Shown here: positions 42,441 through 53,876 of the stretch, one piece after another
Layout of the letters: each line of letters begins with the position of its first letter
How positions within the stretch are numbered: position 1 is the first letter of the stretch
NCBI GenBank assembly: GCA_013368375.1
Contig: JAACJP010000021.1
Location: forward strand, 620,001 to 684,000
Direction: 5' to 3'
Length of the DNA stretch: 64,000 nucleotides
From: Tricholomella constricta
Lineage: Eukaryota > Basidiomycota > Agaricomycetes > Agaricales > Lyophyllaceae
Translations under genes and position numbers: made by a program
The notes under the pieces: model-generated
Seen by the model: only the letters and a program-made list of their open reading frames with translations
Database searches by the model: none
Told to the model about the DNA's origin: nothing

Positions 42441-43272
42441 CTTCCTAGATCGAAATTGCACTGGTTATGGTATGTGTTGTTGCCCAACACCTAGCATCTC
42501 GGGGAAAGCCTTGCATTGACGTGTATTACTTAGATGCCAGAAACGTGGTTGTTTATTCTACTGAATAGTAATCCGCAACTACGTGTCGCAGCGATTATAA
42601 TTTCGTTCTCGATTTCTGTATTTTTCCAAAGTTCAAGACGTATTCCAAGTACAGCCCTTTAACATGCCGAGATCAAGGTTCTTTCAAGCATACGATAAAA
42701 GTGGCCGACTTCGAAAATTATCATGACACGAGGTAGTCGATCATCGTTCACCACTGTAAGTGTTCATCATGAGTCTCAGGCCTAAGTACAGCATTTTCCA
42801 ACACCGGTCGATGACTGTTGACTTGAAGTCCAGGGTTAGATATATCTCCGAGTGGAGGACAGCTGATGAATTTGGGCATGTAGTAGTGTCAGTTATCGCT
42901 CAGTCTTTGGCATCGCCTCTCATCTTATGATTGTGCCACAAGGCTTACATTGTCATCACATCCACACGTGCACGCTTCAGCCTCCCATTGGCGTTAGCAC
43001 ATCTCTGCACACGCCTTCGAATTGCAAAAAGACAAAAACGGGGCACAAACCTTCAGCAACAACAACCGAGAACCATCCATCGTCCATCATCACATCCGTG
43101 TGGCACCTCGAAGATCTCCTCACTTACCACCTCCATGTATGGGAAGCCTGTAACGTCCGTCATGGTCGGTTCTGCTTTCCCTTTCCCTTTCTTGTCCTTC
43201 CCTGAGTCGCACCGTCACTGCCGTCCTGAAGCCGACCCTCCTCTTGTGATAAACACTGTCAGATATGGAATA
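42441..43272. other. Intergenic, no gene seen
   Basis: Overlapping short plus frames (42927-43205, 42931-43353) have no conserved text. Confidence 0.45.
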
Positions 43273-44160
43273 TTATCCCTGGACCGAAGGTTTCACCAGG
43301 ATGGCAATGGCCTGCCTTCGTTGTTCGTCTGGGTAACACTGCTTGTTTTGTAAAGTAAATTGAATCGAAGCCGCAAATTCAATAATCAAACATGACTCGG
43401 ATTTTCCTTCTGAGAGCGCCCAACCCACAAATGTTGTTGTTCTTGCATGCCGCATTACATGCATTGACAAAAATTCGTCGTTGAGAAAGGCGTCGTACTG
43501 TTGGAATGTCGTTGTTGCACGATGCCAGAACGCCGGGTCCAGAGCTTCAAAGGGCTGCACGCCTACGAGAGGCCCATATAGGGCGCGAGCACTGTAGTAC
43601 AGCTCCCAGGTTGCTGTGTATATAAGGATAAGGAGAATTCAGATAATCTATTTTGTTTTAGCAGAAGGGAGAACGTATGTCGCACAGTTTATCTGAAGCG
43701 TTGGACTGTCGGTGTTACCCAGAATAAATCCTGCATGATTTGGTCAAAGTAATTTGACTAGAGGGGTCTTGATTAAACAAAACCTTATGAAGCGAACGAT
43801 TATAGAGTGCACCCACTTGGTCCCGCAACGTGTCCTGCCTCCCGGGAGGCATATGAGCAACGATCCATGCACGTTGGCCTGCGTCCTCCGCCTTTTGAAG
43901 CTCCTGCAGTGTGAATGCGAGGATGCCATTGGGGTCGGGTCTGTAACATGCAAATCAACGACGGTGTCAAATATCCGGGACAGGACGTACTGTTGCTTAT
44001 CGCTCTTGTAAAGCAGAAGCTAACAGGCATATCAGTTCTCTGGAATCCAAGGAAGATAACAGTGCGCTTACCTCTTCAAGGACAGACGATTGGGGTTGCG
44101 ATCCACCTCAAGTTCGGCCCCGGATGCACCACAGGGAAGCGGCCAGAAAAATGTGCCGCT
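43273..44160 (-). pseudogene. Acid sphingomyelinase-like phosphodiesterase remnant
   Basis: Minus-strand blocks match the C-terminal half of the calcineurin-fold sphingomyelin phosphodiesterase family. Around 43815-43945 the sequence reads DPDPNGILAFTLQELQKAED then AGQRAWIVAHMPPG. Around 43490-43610 it reads WELYYSARALYGPLVG then LDPAFWHRATTTFQQYDAFL. The N-terminal metal-binding half and the expected GHSHKDQF-type histidine motif between the two blocks are missing. No signal peptide or start is apparent. I interpret it as a truncated, decayed gene. A short, divergent expressed form cannot be excluded. Confidence 0.55.
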
Positions 44161-44570
44161 TGGCTCGCACCCGCCGAGTTGATCCATTTCTGAGCGATAG
44201 GCAACACATGGTGAGGTCCGAAAGAGGTTGATGCAGAGAAGCGACAAACCGCTCATCCTTCGCTTTATATCTCGCATAGCCACTGAGCCGCGTTGCATAG
44301 GCTTGGACTAAGTACCGATGGTAAAGCCTCGTTCGTGAAAGTCCCTGTTTGAGTAATCGGGCATGTCACTGCGAATTTTCCTGCGTGTGGGAGGTTTTCG
44401 TGGGTCACGGTCGTGGTCATGGCTGTTGTGAGGGTGTTGCTGGGTCGAGTATAGCATGCTGGTCAGACGCCAAATCATTGACGTGTAATTTGTACGTCCA
44501 AGTTAACATGATGATAAGATGTAAACAAGCTAGCTCATGCCACAACTGGTCTCTTACGATGATGATCAAC

Positions 44571-45044
44571 AGGACCCCGGCATATGCCTATATATGTTCG
44601 ATCCGACTGCGGACACATCTGGGTCTGAAAACGGGCCCATGTCCGATCCAAAGTAGCGTACATATGAGCATTTTTCCAAGGTAGGTCCGATCCAAAAAAG
44701 GACATATACATCATCAAGTGGGAGGTCCTGTCCAGTTGCGGACATTTTTGCTGGTACATATTGCACTTTGTGGGTACTCCGTCGCGGTAAATGTTCGATC
44801 CCAGCGCGGACACTGGGTATTTGATCCTCTCTGCGGACACACTCGATGTTCGATCTATACGGACGCCCATAGTCGCCAGCTATGTCCGATCCTTGTTGCG
44901 GACACTTTTGACTTGGATGATGATCGATGAGGTCCGATCCTAGTGCGTACACTACGTACCCAAAATAGTCCAAAATGTTGCGGACACTTTTGTTCAAATC
45001 TGATGATTTAGGATCGGACCTATATAGGCATATGCCGGGGTCCT
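44571..45044. mobile_element. hAT-like non-autonomous element with dyad array
   Basis: A 474-base element with 34-base terminal inverted repeats (AGGACCCCGGCATATGCC..., two mismatches) and a perfect 8-base target duplication TGATCAAC (44563-44570 and 45045-45052), the length typical of hAT transposons. It has no coding frame of its own. Inside are about ten copies of a dyad of the form GTCCGATCC-n4-6-GCGGACAC, spaced 26-68 bases. Confidence 0.85.
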
Positions 45045-45052
45045 TGATCAAC

Positions 45053-45884
45053 CCCCTCTCAACTCCCGCCCTTTCCAGCCTCTCTCTTGCCTCAGTACCC
45101 ATAGATGACCCATCCAAACACCCAAGGCTGTACAAACACGTTGAAGGTCAATTTGCAGATGCATCCGTCTCCGTAGACCCACTCCCACTCTCGAGTGGGG
45201 CTAGTTGGTTAAACATCACTAGCCATGGATACATGCGACGATTCCGCTGTGCCTGAATCTGGATATTGAATGGATGATATCTGGAATGCCGGGTCTGAAA
45301 GTGTCCAATCTAAATTTCTGGCCCTGTCCTTCAGAAGAAAGCAAAAATCGACTACTCAGAGCATTCAAACGATTAATCTGGAGTTCGGCGTGGCAGTTCC
45401 AGGTATCAAGGCGTAGGTATGCTAGGGCTGTCCATGTCTACCAGGTCATCCGTTTTTCTTCGTGCCACTGACTTATCACTCACTGATAGAGTTTATGAGC
45501 CTCTGATGACGGATTCTTCTACGGGGCTTTTGAGCGACTCTATCGTTTTCGTTACCCTGCCAGCCGCAAAGAAATTGAGGTGAGGTCGACAGCCTTTCTG
45601 GTAGCATCCTTGACTCTCTAGTTCGCAATACTAGTACAGCCACAGACTGAGACAACTTCTCGTTTGAGCCCCTCGCTCACGTCGGCGCGCAATGGAACAG
45701 TTATCGCACGGCCCAGCATATCCCGGGACGATCTTTGCGGACCGTGTCTTGCACACCATCTGATCATGGCCATGTGGAAAACGACGATTCCGTTTGCTTC
45801 TTCATATCCCTGAACAGGCGAATTCTGCAAAACGCATATAAAACATGGGAATCTCGATCTCTGCCGCCCTTCACGAGCGCGACC
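45053..45884. other. Intergenic or gene-remnant region
   Basis: Plus-strand stretches such as 45489-45586 (RVYEPLMTDSSTGLLSDSIV) look protein-like and could be an exon of a decayed gene, perhaps arrestin-like, but no coherent model was found. Confidence 0.25.
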
Positions 45885-48124
45885 ATGATGATATCGACTA
45901 CTCTTTCGTTGTCTCCCTCGCCTTCTGGCTTCACGTTTCTAGCACTTGGGCTGTAGTCTCAGAGCCGCCGCATCTCCCAGAACATCGTGGACGCAACTCA
46001 ATTCCTTCGTCGTCCTACCTTGGCCGCCTCTCTGCAAACCAAAGGCGCATCTTCGAATATGGGATGTCAGGCTTGGACAGCAATTTTGGGCCCCCGCTCC
46101 TTGTATGTCGACTCCATCGTCCCCCATGAAGATAAACAGTCTTTCTCAACTCGATGACAGTTTAGTTCCCCTCGGTACTCCGCCTGGTATGCAGTAGGGC
46201 TTCTGGCGCGCGCACGAGGCAGCGATGTCGCAACCGCAGCCAAAATAATTCGAGAAGTGTGGGTCCTAATTCACAGTCACACGACTGCCCGGATCGCTTA
46301 TTGGAAGCTATGGCATGTTCAGCGTTTCTTATCAGTTCACAAACCCGACGACGCTGTGGTTTGGAACCTTTAAGAATCGCCCGGATGCCCCGGATCCAAG
46401 TGCTGTCTACCCACCGAAGGTTCGTTTTGACCCTTCAGTCGCGATAACCTGCCTTGGCATTGAAACATGACATGCGGGCTTTAGCTGTACACTTCGTACG
46501 ATTCCAACATGGGCCTCTTCGTGACTACGGCGTGGATAATCGTCATGGAAGGGTTTCGGCACCTGTTGGAGCCAAACCTCGTGGCTCTCATGAAAGAGAG
46601 CATGTACAACGCGACAGTCGGCGATGGCTATCGTGTCGGCGGCGTGGACGGCGATAATCGTGAGTTCTTGTGACCTTCTACTTACTATATTTAACAAAGA
46701 TTCCCCTAGTCTATCCCATATATTCTAATCCATGGTGCGTCTGCCCTGGCGAGCTTTATTTTCTCTGAGCCCCTGATTTTTTCACAACAGGTACATGCGA
46801 GTGATGTCGGCCACATACGTCGGCCACATGATGGGTGACGCGAATATGACATTCTGGGACAACGAGTGGGCGCGTCAAGGCATCGCCGAGTTCGACCGGT
46901 TCGGTACCTTGAGCGAGGTACATTGCCCTCCTTTTTGCCTGCGTTGCAAAGCACTTCTTATCCCCTTTCACGGAGCAGTTCAACTCCGCAACGTACACAG
47001 GCGTGACGCTTTTTGCCCTCTCCCTATGGGGGTACATGCCCGCAAACTCCACAATTGCTGGGCGCGCAGCCGATATCGTCGCGACGACCTGGGAAAGCGT
47101 TGGGAACCTCTGGAATCCAACGCTAAAGACCCTGGGTGGGCCTTGGGATAGGTCGTACGGGTTCTCCATGGTGCGTATTTATCCAATATCCGTCGTGTAT
47201 CAATAGCGAGGCTTACACTCTCGTTTTATTAGAAATCTTACTTCGGCATATTGGGTGTCCAGATTGCAGGTATTGTCGGAGGCCTTGATGATGATTCTGC
47301 ACCACTACCATCGCCGCTTGTCGGAAGCGAGCATTACGGCGATGCGGCCATTATAGCTCTGTATTGAATTTTCCAGGATTCATCTCGACATGTCCACTAA
47401 TCGCTGGTACTTTCTAGTGTGCCCCTCGTCTCCAAATTCCATGACAGATACGTCTCTCCGACAGTGCGCTCAAAGCTTGTTCGACTTAAAGGTCGTGGCC
47501 ATGCTCATTTCGCACAAGCCGTATCCCCTCCATTCGACAACATCGCCTACCCACGAAACTACACGTCTTGGACGCAGGCGGGCCTAAGCGTCGGCGGCAT
47601 CGAAGTCGACAGCAACGTTGTCGGGGGCCCTGCAATCAACCCCAGCCAATTCTCCCCCGGTGTCATCCTCTGGGATGCAGGGCACTCATCGACCGGTTGG
47701 ATTTCGGTCAGTATACTTTCCCTTACGTATGTGTTGAAGCCGAGTGTCCTTATCTTGCGGGCGCGCGCAGCATTTCTCGACATCGCGCAGCATATCCGCC
47801 ACCGCTAGTTCAAAGTCTCTAACCATCTCATACCCGCCCTCCCGCGCGTTCCCAAGCCTGGACACAGGTAGTTCAAACATCATGACGTTCCTCATCTCAG
47901 GGTTCAAGCATGTCTCTCTCGGCGTGGAGTTCATGGCGAACAGCACTTCAATGCTCCCAGGGCTTCGACTGACCTTATCCGGAAACGTCGTGGCGCAAAG
48001 CACCCGGATGTTCGAATATGGGAATGGGGCACTCAATAATCTGTTGTATTACAACCTGACGTACCTCATTCCGGATGGTCTGGAGGGCGTACCAGAGATT
48101 GTTTTGGCGTTTGAGAAGATTTGA
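45885..48124 (+). CDS. Secreted conserved fungal protein, unknown function
   Basis: Exons resolved in phase: up to 46102, then 46166-46256, 46336-46419, 46485-46659, 46710-46734, 46791-46917, 46979-47170, 47233-47360, 47418-47706 and 47771-48124. Family-like text includes AWYAVGLLARARGSDVATAA, VGGVDGDNLYPIYSNPWYMR, FNSATYTGVTLFALSLWG, GGPWDRSYGFSM and GGPAINPSQFSPGVILWD, with many N-glycosylation sequons. The helix-rich pattern suggests a six-hairpin glycosidase-like fold, but that is inference. The best first ATG (45885) encodes a signal-like leader (MMISTTLSLSPSPSGFTFLA) that runs in frame into a TAG at 45954-45956 just before the mature sequence. The 5' end may be mis-modelled, or the gene may carry a nonsense mutation. 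Confidence 0.6.
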
Positions 48125-48258
48125 GGGCTTATCGTTTCGAGAAGCTCTGGCACCGAAGGACCTTCTCATGGTGTGGAGACAGGAGGCCTAGGGTGGCCCA
48201 GTTCATCGTTGCCACTGTACTTAGCAAGAACCTGGTTAGAGTTCATGACATCACGGAA

Positions 48259-49306
48259 CCTCCCTCCGCGCGTTGATCTTATCAGTCTCATCCCCCTCAT
48301 ACTCCCTTCTTGCATAAACCGGACCCCACTCCCCATTCCACACACACAGCCCACGCTCATCCATCCAACTTCTCTTCCTCTCATACTTCTGCCTTATCAC
48401 TGCCACTTCTTCCGGTGTCCCCTTATACTTCTCACCGCGCTCTCCAGGAAATCCCTCCACCGCATAGTCATGGATCGCAAACGCCGCATTCGGCCACCGT
48501 GCCCCATCCTTCACATCCTCCGGGAACCCGCTGAAGTCTGTCGCGAACGTATTCCCATCCAAGAACAAGATATGCCTTACATTGCCAACCTCTTCCCGGA
48601 TGGCCTTGACCACCCTGTCATAGAGCCTCACCAGCCCTTGCGCGCAGGGCGTCGGGTCTGCAGGCTCGTTGAGCACGTTGTAGCCCGCGACCCACGGGTT
48701 ATCCTTGTAGCGCGTCGCGAGCTGCGTCCACAGCCAGACAACGCGGTCTTGGAAGTCTTTGTGCCTCCAGAACGCGGGCAGGTGTGTTCCGCCATCGGCG
48801 TGCCACCCGCCACTCTGTCCGCCCGGCGCCGAGTGCAGGTCGATGATCGTGTAGACGGAATGCGCGGCGCATGCGGCTATTGCGCGGTCGAGATGCTTGA
48901 AGGTGTCGGCCTTGATGATGCGCGGGTTTTCATCATCTAGATATAACATGTGTAATGTGAGCAAATAGGACGTGGGGGAAAGGGGCTAGGAAGGCTACCT
49001 TCGAAGTGGTGGTAATTAACCGCAATGCGAATGCAGTTCAGACCAAGGGACTTGAAAAAGCGTGCATCCTCTTCCGCAAAGAAATTCTCCAGGAACTACC
49101 GGCGCACCGGTAATTGGACTCAACGCTCTACACGATCAATAAATGCTCACCTTGTCAAAGAAGAATTCGGCCTTTTTCTCCCCAAGTACCTCAGCGAGCG
49201 CTTCACGGATCTGGTATTCGCACCCCGGGAATCCTGCCGCATTTGCGTCAGCATCGCCTCGCGGCCCATGGAGCATTATAGTATGCCTGAAATAAAGTTC
49301 TCCATC
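48259..49306 (-). pseudogene. Truncated GH5 glycosidase copy
   Basis: This is the 5' part of the GH5 gene, corresponding to exons 23580-22534 of copy 1, including the GC-donor intron (here CAG/GCATAC). Catalytic text through VLNEPADPT and VWNGEWGPVYA is intact. The frame then leaves homology after DETDKINARRE and stops two residues later. The last coding part (from GVLRDQLGIYKA through the WSIWLYKDIGFQG barrel strand) is missing, so the product cannot fold as a complete barrel. Confidence 0.85.
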
Positions 49307-49910
49307 CTGCAGTACCGAAATTAGCATCATCCCCGCCATTGATATGAAACGAATCAAAACGAGGGGGGGATAAGAGACAAGCAGTGGCCCGCTCTGCGAA
49401 AAGGGGACCTGATGCCGGAACGCAGCGCCGGGTCACCACAGGGCTATGACATTGCACACCCAAAAGAAAATGAAATCCAAGCGAGACGGGTGCGCAAAAC
49501 AACTCCATTGCCTCTAGTGAAACCACGAACATGCAGAACAGCAGAACAGCAGAGCAACGCACATCATCCACCCCCCGAGGCCCGCACCACGCAGGACGAC
49601 TTCGCTTCCTTTCTCGTCGACGATCTTCGTATCTTCGTACCTTCGACACGTAGAAACGACATTTAGTATCTCTTTCTCTTGCTACGATCTTTAGAAATAT
49701 CGGTGCAGTCGATGCGCAGGCGATCAGAGGTAGGTGAGCGAGCAGCAAGCCTAATTTTGTCCTTGCCCAATGTCGGGGTATTAGTATGCAGGATGGTGGC
49801 CGGCCCGAGGTCAGATGAGTATTGAAACGAGAGTATTCACGGGGATTCTCCATTTTGCTCCAGTGAAGAACTATTAGGAGACTGCCTTCGTGGAACCAAG
49901 TGGTAGGTTT

Positions 49911-50252
49911 TTAAACGTCGTTCAAACGGGGGCTCGAAAGGCCAGGTGAACAAACCATCCCAGTATCCTTAGGTTTGGTAGGCTTGCTGTTGGTCCTGAA
50001 TTCTCTCCATTCCTGAAGAACGTAGATGAGTCCGGCGCCCAAGGCCAAACTGGTCGGAAGACCAACTTTGCTCCAACGGCTTGCTTCTTGGCACTGTATT
50101 TTCGTGAGCAAGCTTATGGAAACTGCCTGGGGCTGTGACGGTCGCGACGAGACCTGTGAAGATAAATATGAGCTCAGGTACTGACCGTTAGTGTGACTTA
50201 CTTTCATCACTGGAGTACGAACACTCGGATCATCGGCCCGGAAAACTGTCAT
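49911..50252 (-). CDS. Hypothetical ORF upstream of GH5 (copy 2)
   Basis: Duplicate of 24178-24513. It shares MTVFRADDPSVRTPVMK and SRWSKVGLPTSLALGAGLIY, with a different stretch after VMK caused by an indel near a GTAAGT. Unknown function. Confidence 0.25.
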   Translation of the reverse strand: MTVFRADDPSVRTPVMKVSHTNGQYLSSYLSSQVSSRPSQPQAVSISLLTKIQCQEASRWSKVGLPTSLALGAGLIYVLQEWREFRTNSKPTKPKDTGMVCSPGLSSPRLNDV

Positions 50253-50264
50253 CCCGATCCCTTA

Positions 50265-51493
50265 AGCAAGGGGCTGGGGTGGTCAAAATTTTGGACCAGA
50301 CCTTGAAATATTATTTACAGCAGTTAAGGAAAACCCCCCCCCCCTCCCCCCCCATGGGAACTATTTACTTGATATAGTAATATGATGCGATCAATAATTT
50401 GTCATCCTGCTGCACACTGTCACCTCTTGGCCTTATGCACGGAACAGTGCCTAAGAGAGCCATTGTTGAGGGGTAGGAAGACATCAGATAGCCAGGACTC
50501 ACATGCTCGGTTCGCAGCCCACAGTTGAGCACTGCACAACATGATTGTCATTGTCATTTGCATTAGTAACATGCCTGCAATGGCACACATTCAAAAGTCC
50601 ACCTCCTTCTCTTGCTTGTGTTATTATCCCAGGCTCATTGATGCAGTCCACTTTCGCACCACCAGCCTTGCTGTTACTTCATTCAAAAATTCACCCATGC
50701 CGCCGCGTCTTTGATGGACTGATTAATCACCCTAATTTGGAAGAGGTTGCCTGTTTTTGAAGTACAGCTGTCTTCTGGGTGCCCGTGTTACTGTCTCTAT
50801 GCAGAGCAACAATCTGGTGCTTGTAGATACATTTCTATATGGAATTTAGCAAAATATTTTCAATGTCGGAAAATTATTTAGAGCTCGGGGTACCCCCCTC
50901 CCTCCCCCTACACCACCGTTCTGGCGGGATGCCAAATTGAGATCGGAGCCGTGATGATTTGGATGAGAGGCGGTGAGGTCCGAGCCGATGCCAAATTGAT
51001 GTGCAAAACCCGCCCTTTTTCGAGAATCGGGCAATGGAACCTTGATGTGAGGTCAGGAAAGGATATCAGTCTGCCATTAGGATTTTTGAGGGCGTTTCGA
51101 TGGCCCGTTGAGGACCTTGGTAGGGTATCCAACCAGTCATTTTTTGGTATCCTTTCCTCGGACAGTTTCTGAACATTGCAATTCACAGTTGGTTATATTA
51201 TTGATGTTGTAATAGTTATTTGCAAGTACAGAAGAAATGGTAAGCTACGAAATTGTAAAATGATGTCCAAGGGAGTGTGAGGTTGACATTGCATCAGTCG
51301 AGGTCGAGGTATCCGGATTCTGTATGTACTGTAGTTCTGTGAGAGGCCGTATAGACACGCGGGTATATCTTTTCCAGGTCAAGCAGGATAGTCGTCCGAT
51401 AACGAACAGCCGTCACTCATTAGAGATTTCGACTTCTCCGAATTCCTTCTTGTCCATCTCGAGAACTTTGATGAAAAATCTAAGAAGGAAGTG
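50265..51493. other. Intergenic, with poly-C tract
   Basis: A near-pure C run (one T) lies at 50334-50353. Short frames (50545-50760, 50908-51186) have no recognisable text. Confidence 0.5.
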
Positions 51494-52752
51494 TCAGATG
51501 CCATCCATCCGAGAGAAAAAGGAACAAATGTACTTGGAGAGATGCTTTGGATCAGTGTGCTTCGAACGAGCACTTGCTAGCTCCCTGTCAACAAGCTCCC
51601 AATAGTCGGCAATTGTAGGAAATTTGTGAAGGATATGCCTCTATTGTTGATCTAGTTAGTCTTGTAACAAAGAGTGGCGACATGAACCTTACCAGAAAAG
51701 CAACTCGAACACAGAGCTCGACGGAAGCCTTGACCTTCGCAGCCTTGTGAACATTGACCACGGCAACACAAGTATTGAGAATATCCAAAGGTAGTTCTCG
51801 AGCGACAGGCACCCACGGCTCCACAGGATCTCCTTTCTTCTTTTTCGGCTTCGAATTGATTCCAGGAGCTGTTTAAAGAGTACCAGTTAGGTCAGAGACT
51901 GGAAGAGGTAAATTTTCGAAAAACTGACGGCCATTTTGATTAGATAGCGTTGGTCAGACAACTTGGTGCGAATCCTTGAGGTAATCGCATCCCAGGCACC
52001 TTTGCCGTCTTTGGTGATCTTCTCAATGAATGGGCTTTCTTTAAGCTTGGCCTGTAAAAATTGTGTCACCCCACATCGACGTCAAATCAAATGTTACTTA
52101 CTACAGCAATGTTCATGGGGACGTCATTATTGACGTAGGCGGCAGCGGAATGTTCGGTGAGAGATTCGAAGCAAACATTGTCAATTCGCTTCTGGAAAAT
52201 GACGTGGCGGGTTGGCTGCGGTGAAGACAATGGAATAAAAAAAGTAGAAGACCTTTAAACCTTCGGAAATGCTGAAAACGACTTCTGGTGGTGTCAAAGT
52301 GCGCATGACAGAGGTGAGTTGGAGAACCTCTGAGTACATGATGATCGAGCGCTCGGCTTCGCTCCGCTATATCAAGCCAGGTTATGTTGGCTTGTATGAT
52401 AGCAGAGTGCACGTACTTTAGTAAACCTCAGAAGTGCCGTCTTCTCATCAGCCTTGAGCTTTTTCTCGCATGCGACTAATTCTGAAAACTGAGTCAGGTC
52501 TTCTCCTGGTCGTTTGCGAGAACTTGAGGTGGGCACAGGAGTGACCTGATCTGCTGTTCCCGGTGAGCTGGTCAATCTAGTGCTCAGCAACTGGTCAGGA
52601 TCGGAAAACGGATCCTGGTTGTCTTCACCAGACTGATTTGCAAGTGGTGAATTCGATAATTGGTGTATTGGCAATGCCAAATGGCCGGCAAGGGGGGACA
52701 TTGGAGGACTGAAAAAGATGCTGATATCATGAAGGTCAGCAAGGTTGTGCAT
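51494..52752 (-). CDS. Repetitive-family protein A (putative transposon-associated)
   Basis: A multi-exon minus gene starting at the ATG at 52752 or 52701. It reads DLTQFSELVACEKKLKADEK, then after a GTACGT intron SEAERSIIMYSEVLQLTSVM, RTLTPPEVVFSISEG, KRIDNVCFESLTEHSAAAYV, KDGKGAWDAITSRIRTKLSD, LDILNTCVAVVNVHKAAKVK and RHILHKFPTIADYWELVDRE, ending FSRMDGI at 51494. I associate this text with anonymous proteins found in many copies in Agaricomycete genomes. No catalytic motif is visible and it is mostly helical. It is divergent to family protein B, with about 60 bases between start codons, so the pair probably moves or is expressed as a unit. Confidence 0.55.
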
Positions 52753-53386
52753 ATGGACGGGAGAAGGAACAAATAAGAAAACTGGGGAAGGAGAAGTGAC
52801 GTGAATGAGGGGATGGAACCAATGAGAGGAACAGGAAGTCAACCTTCACGTGTTCGACAGATCTTGATTTTCAATTTCCAAACTCTTTCGGATGCAATTG
52901 GAGGCTGGTGCGACATTAAATCCATGCCTGCAGAACACCGAACCTATAATTATGAAGGTCAGAACTACTGTTTCTGCACTGCTGATGACTAGCTTACTCA
53001 TTTTTGTATCTGGCAGAGTTCAAGTCCATTGTCGGAGAGCCCAATCAGTTCCAATGCCAGACTTGCACCGATTTCTACCATAAAATAATTACACTGCGCA
53101 AAGGTGGACGTCGTGGTCATCTGGGTACAAAGAAACACTTAGATGCAGCTGGACTGGTCAATCAGTTGAGCGTAACACCTGTCATAAATTCCGAAAACTC
53201 ACCAGGGCACCCCACATCTCTATTCCTCGCCATGGACTTCAACATCTCGGAGAGCGAGGATGAACTTGATCAGCCAATAGCTGAAGACAATCCATGGAAC
53301 GAAGTGACAGCTTATGGAAGCGAGATTTATACCTCAACGGGGGACCAGATCTTGTTTTCGGCTGGTGCACTTCCAGCAGACAATGC

Positions 53387-53876
53387 TGTTAGGGCGACCT
53401 CAGCGCAGAGCTTAGTCGTGCTGGCAGAGGGGAATCCAATGTTATATTATGTACGGTAGAGAGAGCGTAAGTAGACCTACCTGGCAGAGGGGAATCCAAT
53501 GAGAATAGAGTAAAGGATTCCCCCATGTCAGGAGGATGACTATATACGAGTAAGATACGTGAGGGCCGGCTCTCTGGGGTGTATGGTACGTAAATGATAA
53601 CGGATGAGCAGCGGCGCGTGTATGTACACGTTCCCGACGCTGTCTGATCCTCGTGGCTCAGGGTGCGGGCACGAGGTCGGGCGACCGACGTCGGGATGTC
53701 GGACGTCGGGATCGGGCGCGCGCTGGAAGGGGAGGTAGGGACAGGGATGTATAAGTATGTACACCGACGCTTGGGTCGGAGCGTCGGGGTCGGGGGCGCG
53801 ATCGGTCGGGAGCGATCGCACGTGTCGGGGGACAGTCGGTGAGCGTCGGAGGGCGTGAACGGGCGTTCCCCTAACA
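53387..53876 (-). repeat. 3' LTR of gypsy element 2
   Basis: 490 bases with perfect 8-base terminal inverted repeats. The pol stop codon (53877-53879) touches its inner edge. Confidence 0.95.

Larger units (their letters stand above)
48259..50264. repeat. Segmental duplication, copy 2
   Basis: Same orientation as 22534-24541, offset about 25.7 kb. Differences include single-base changes, a small ATCTTCGT insertion near 49630 and a loss of about 17 bases near 50257. It begins 135 bases after the stop of the secreted-protein gene. Confidence 0.95.

Noticed and set aside
42931..43353. 140-aa plus frame
   Set aside because: Overlaps a second frame, no conserved text.
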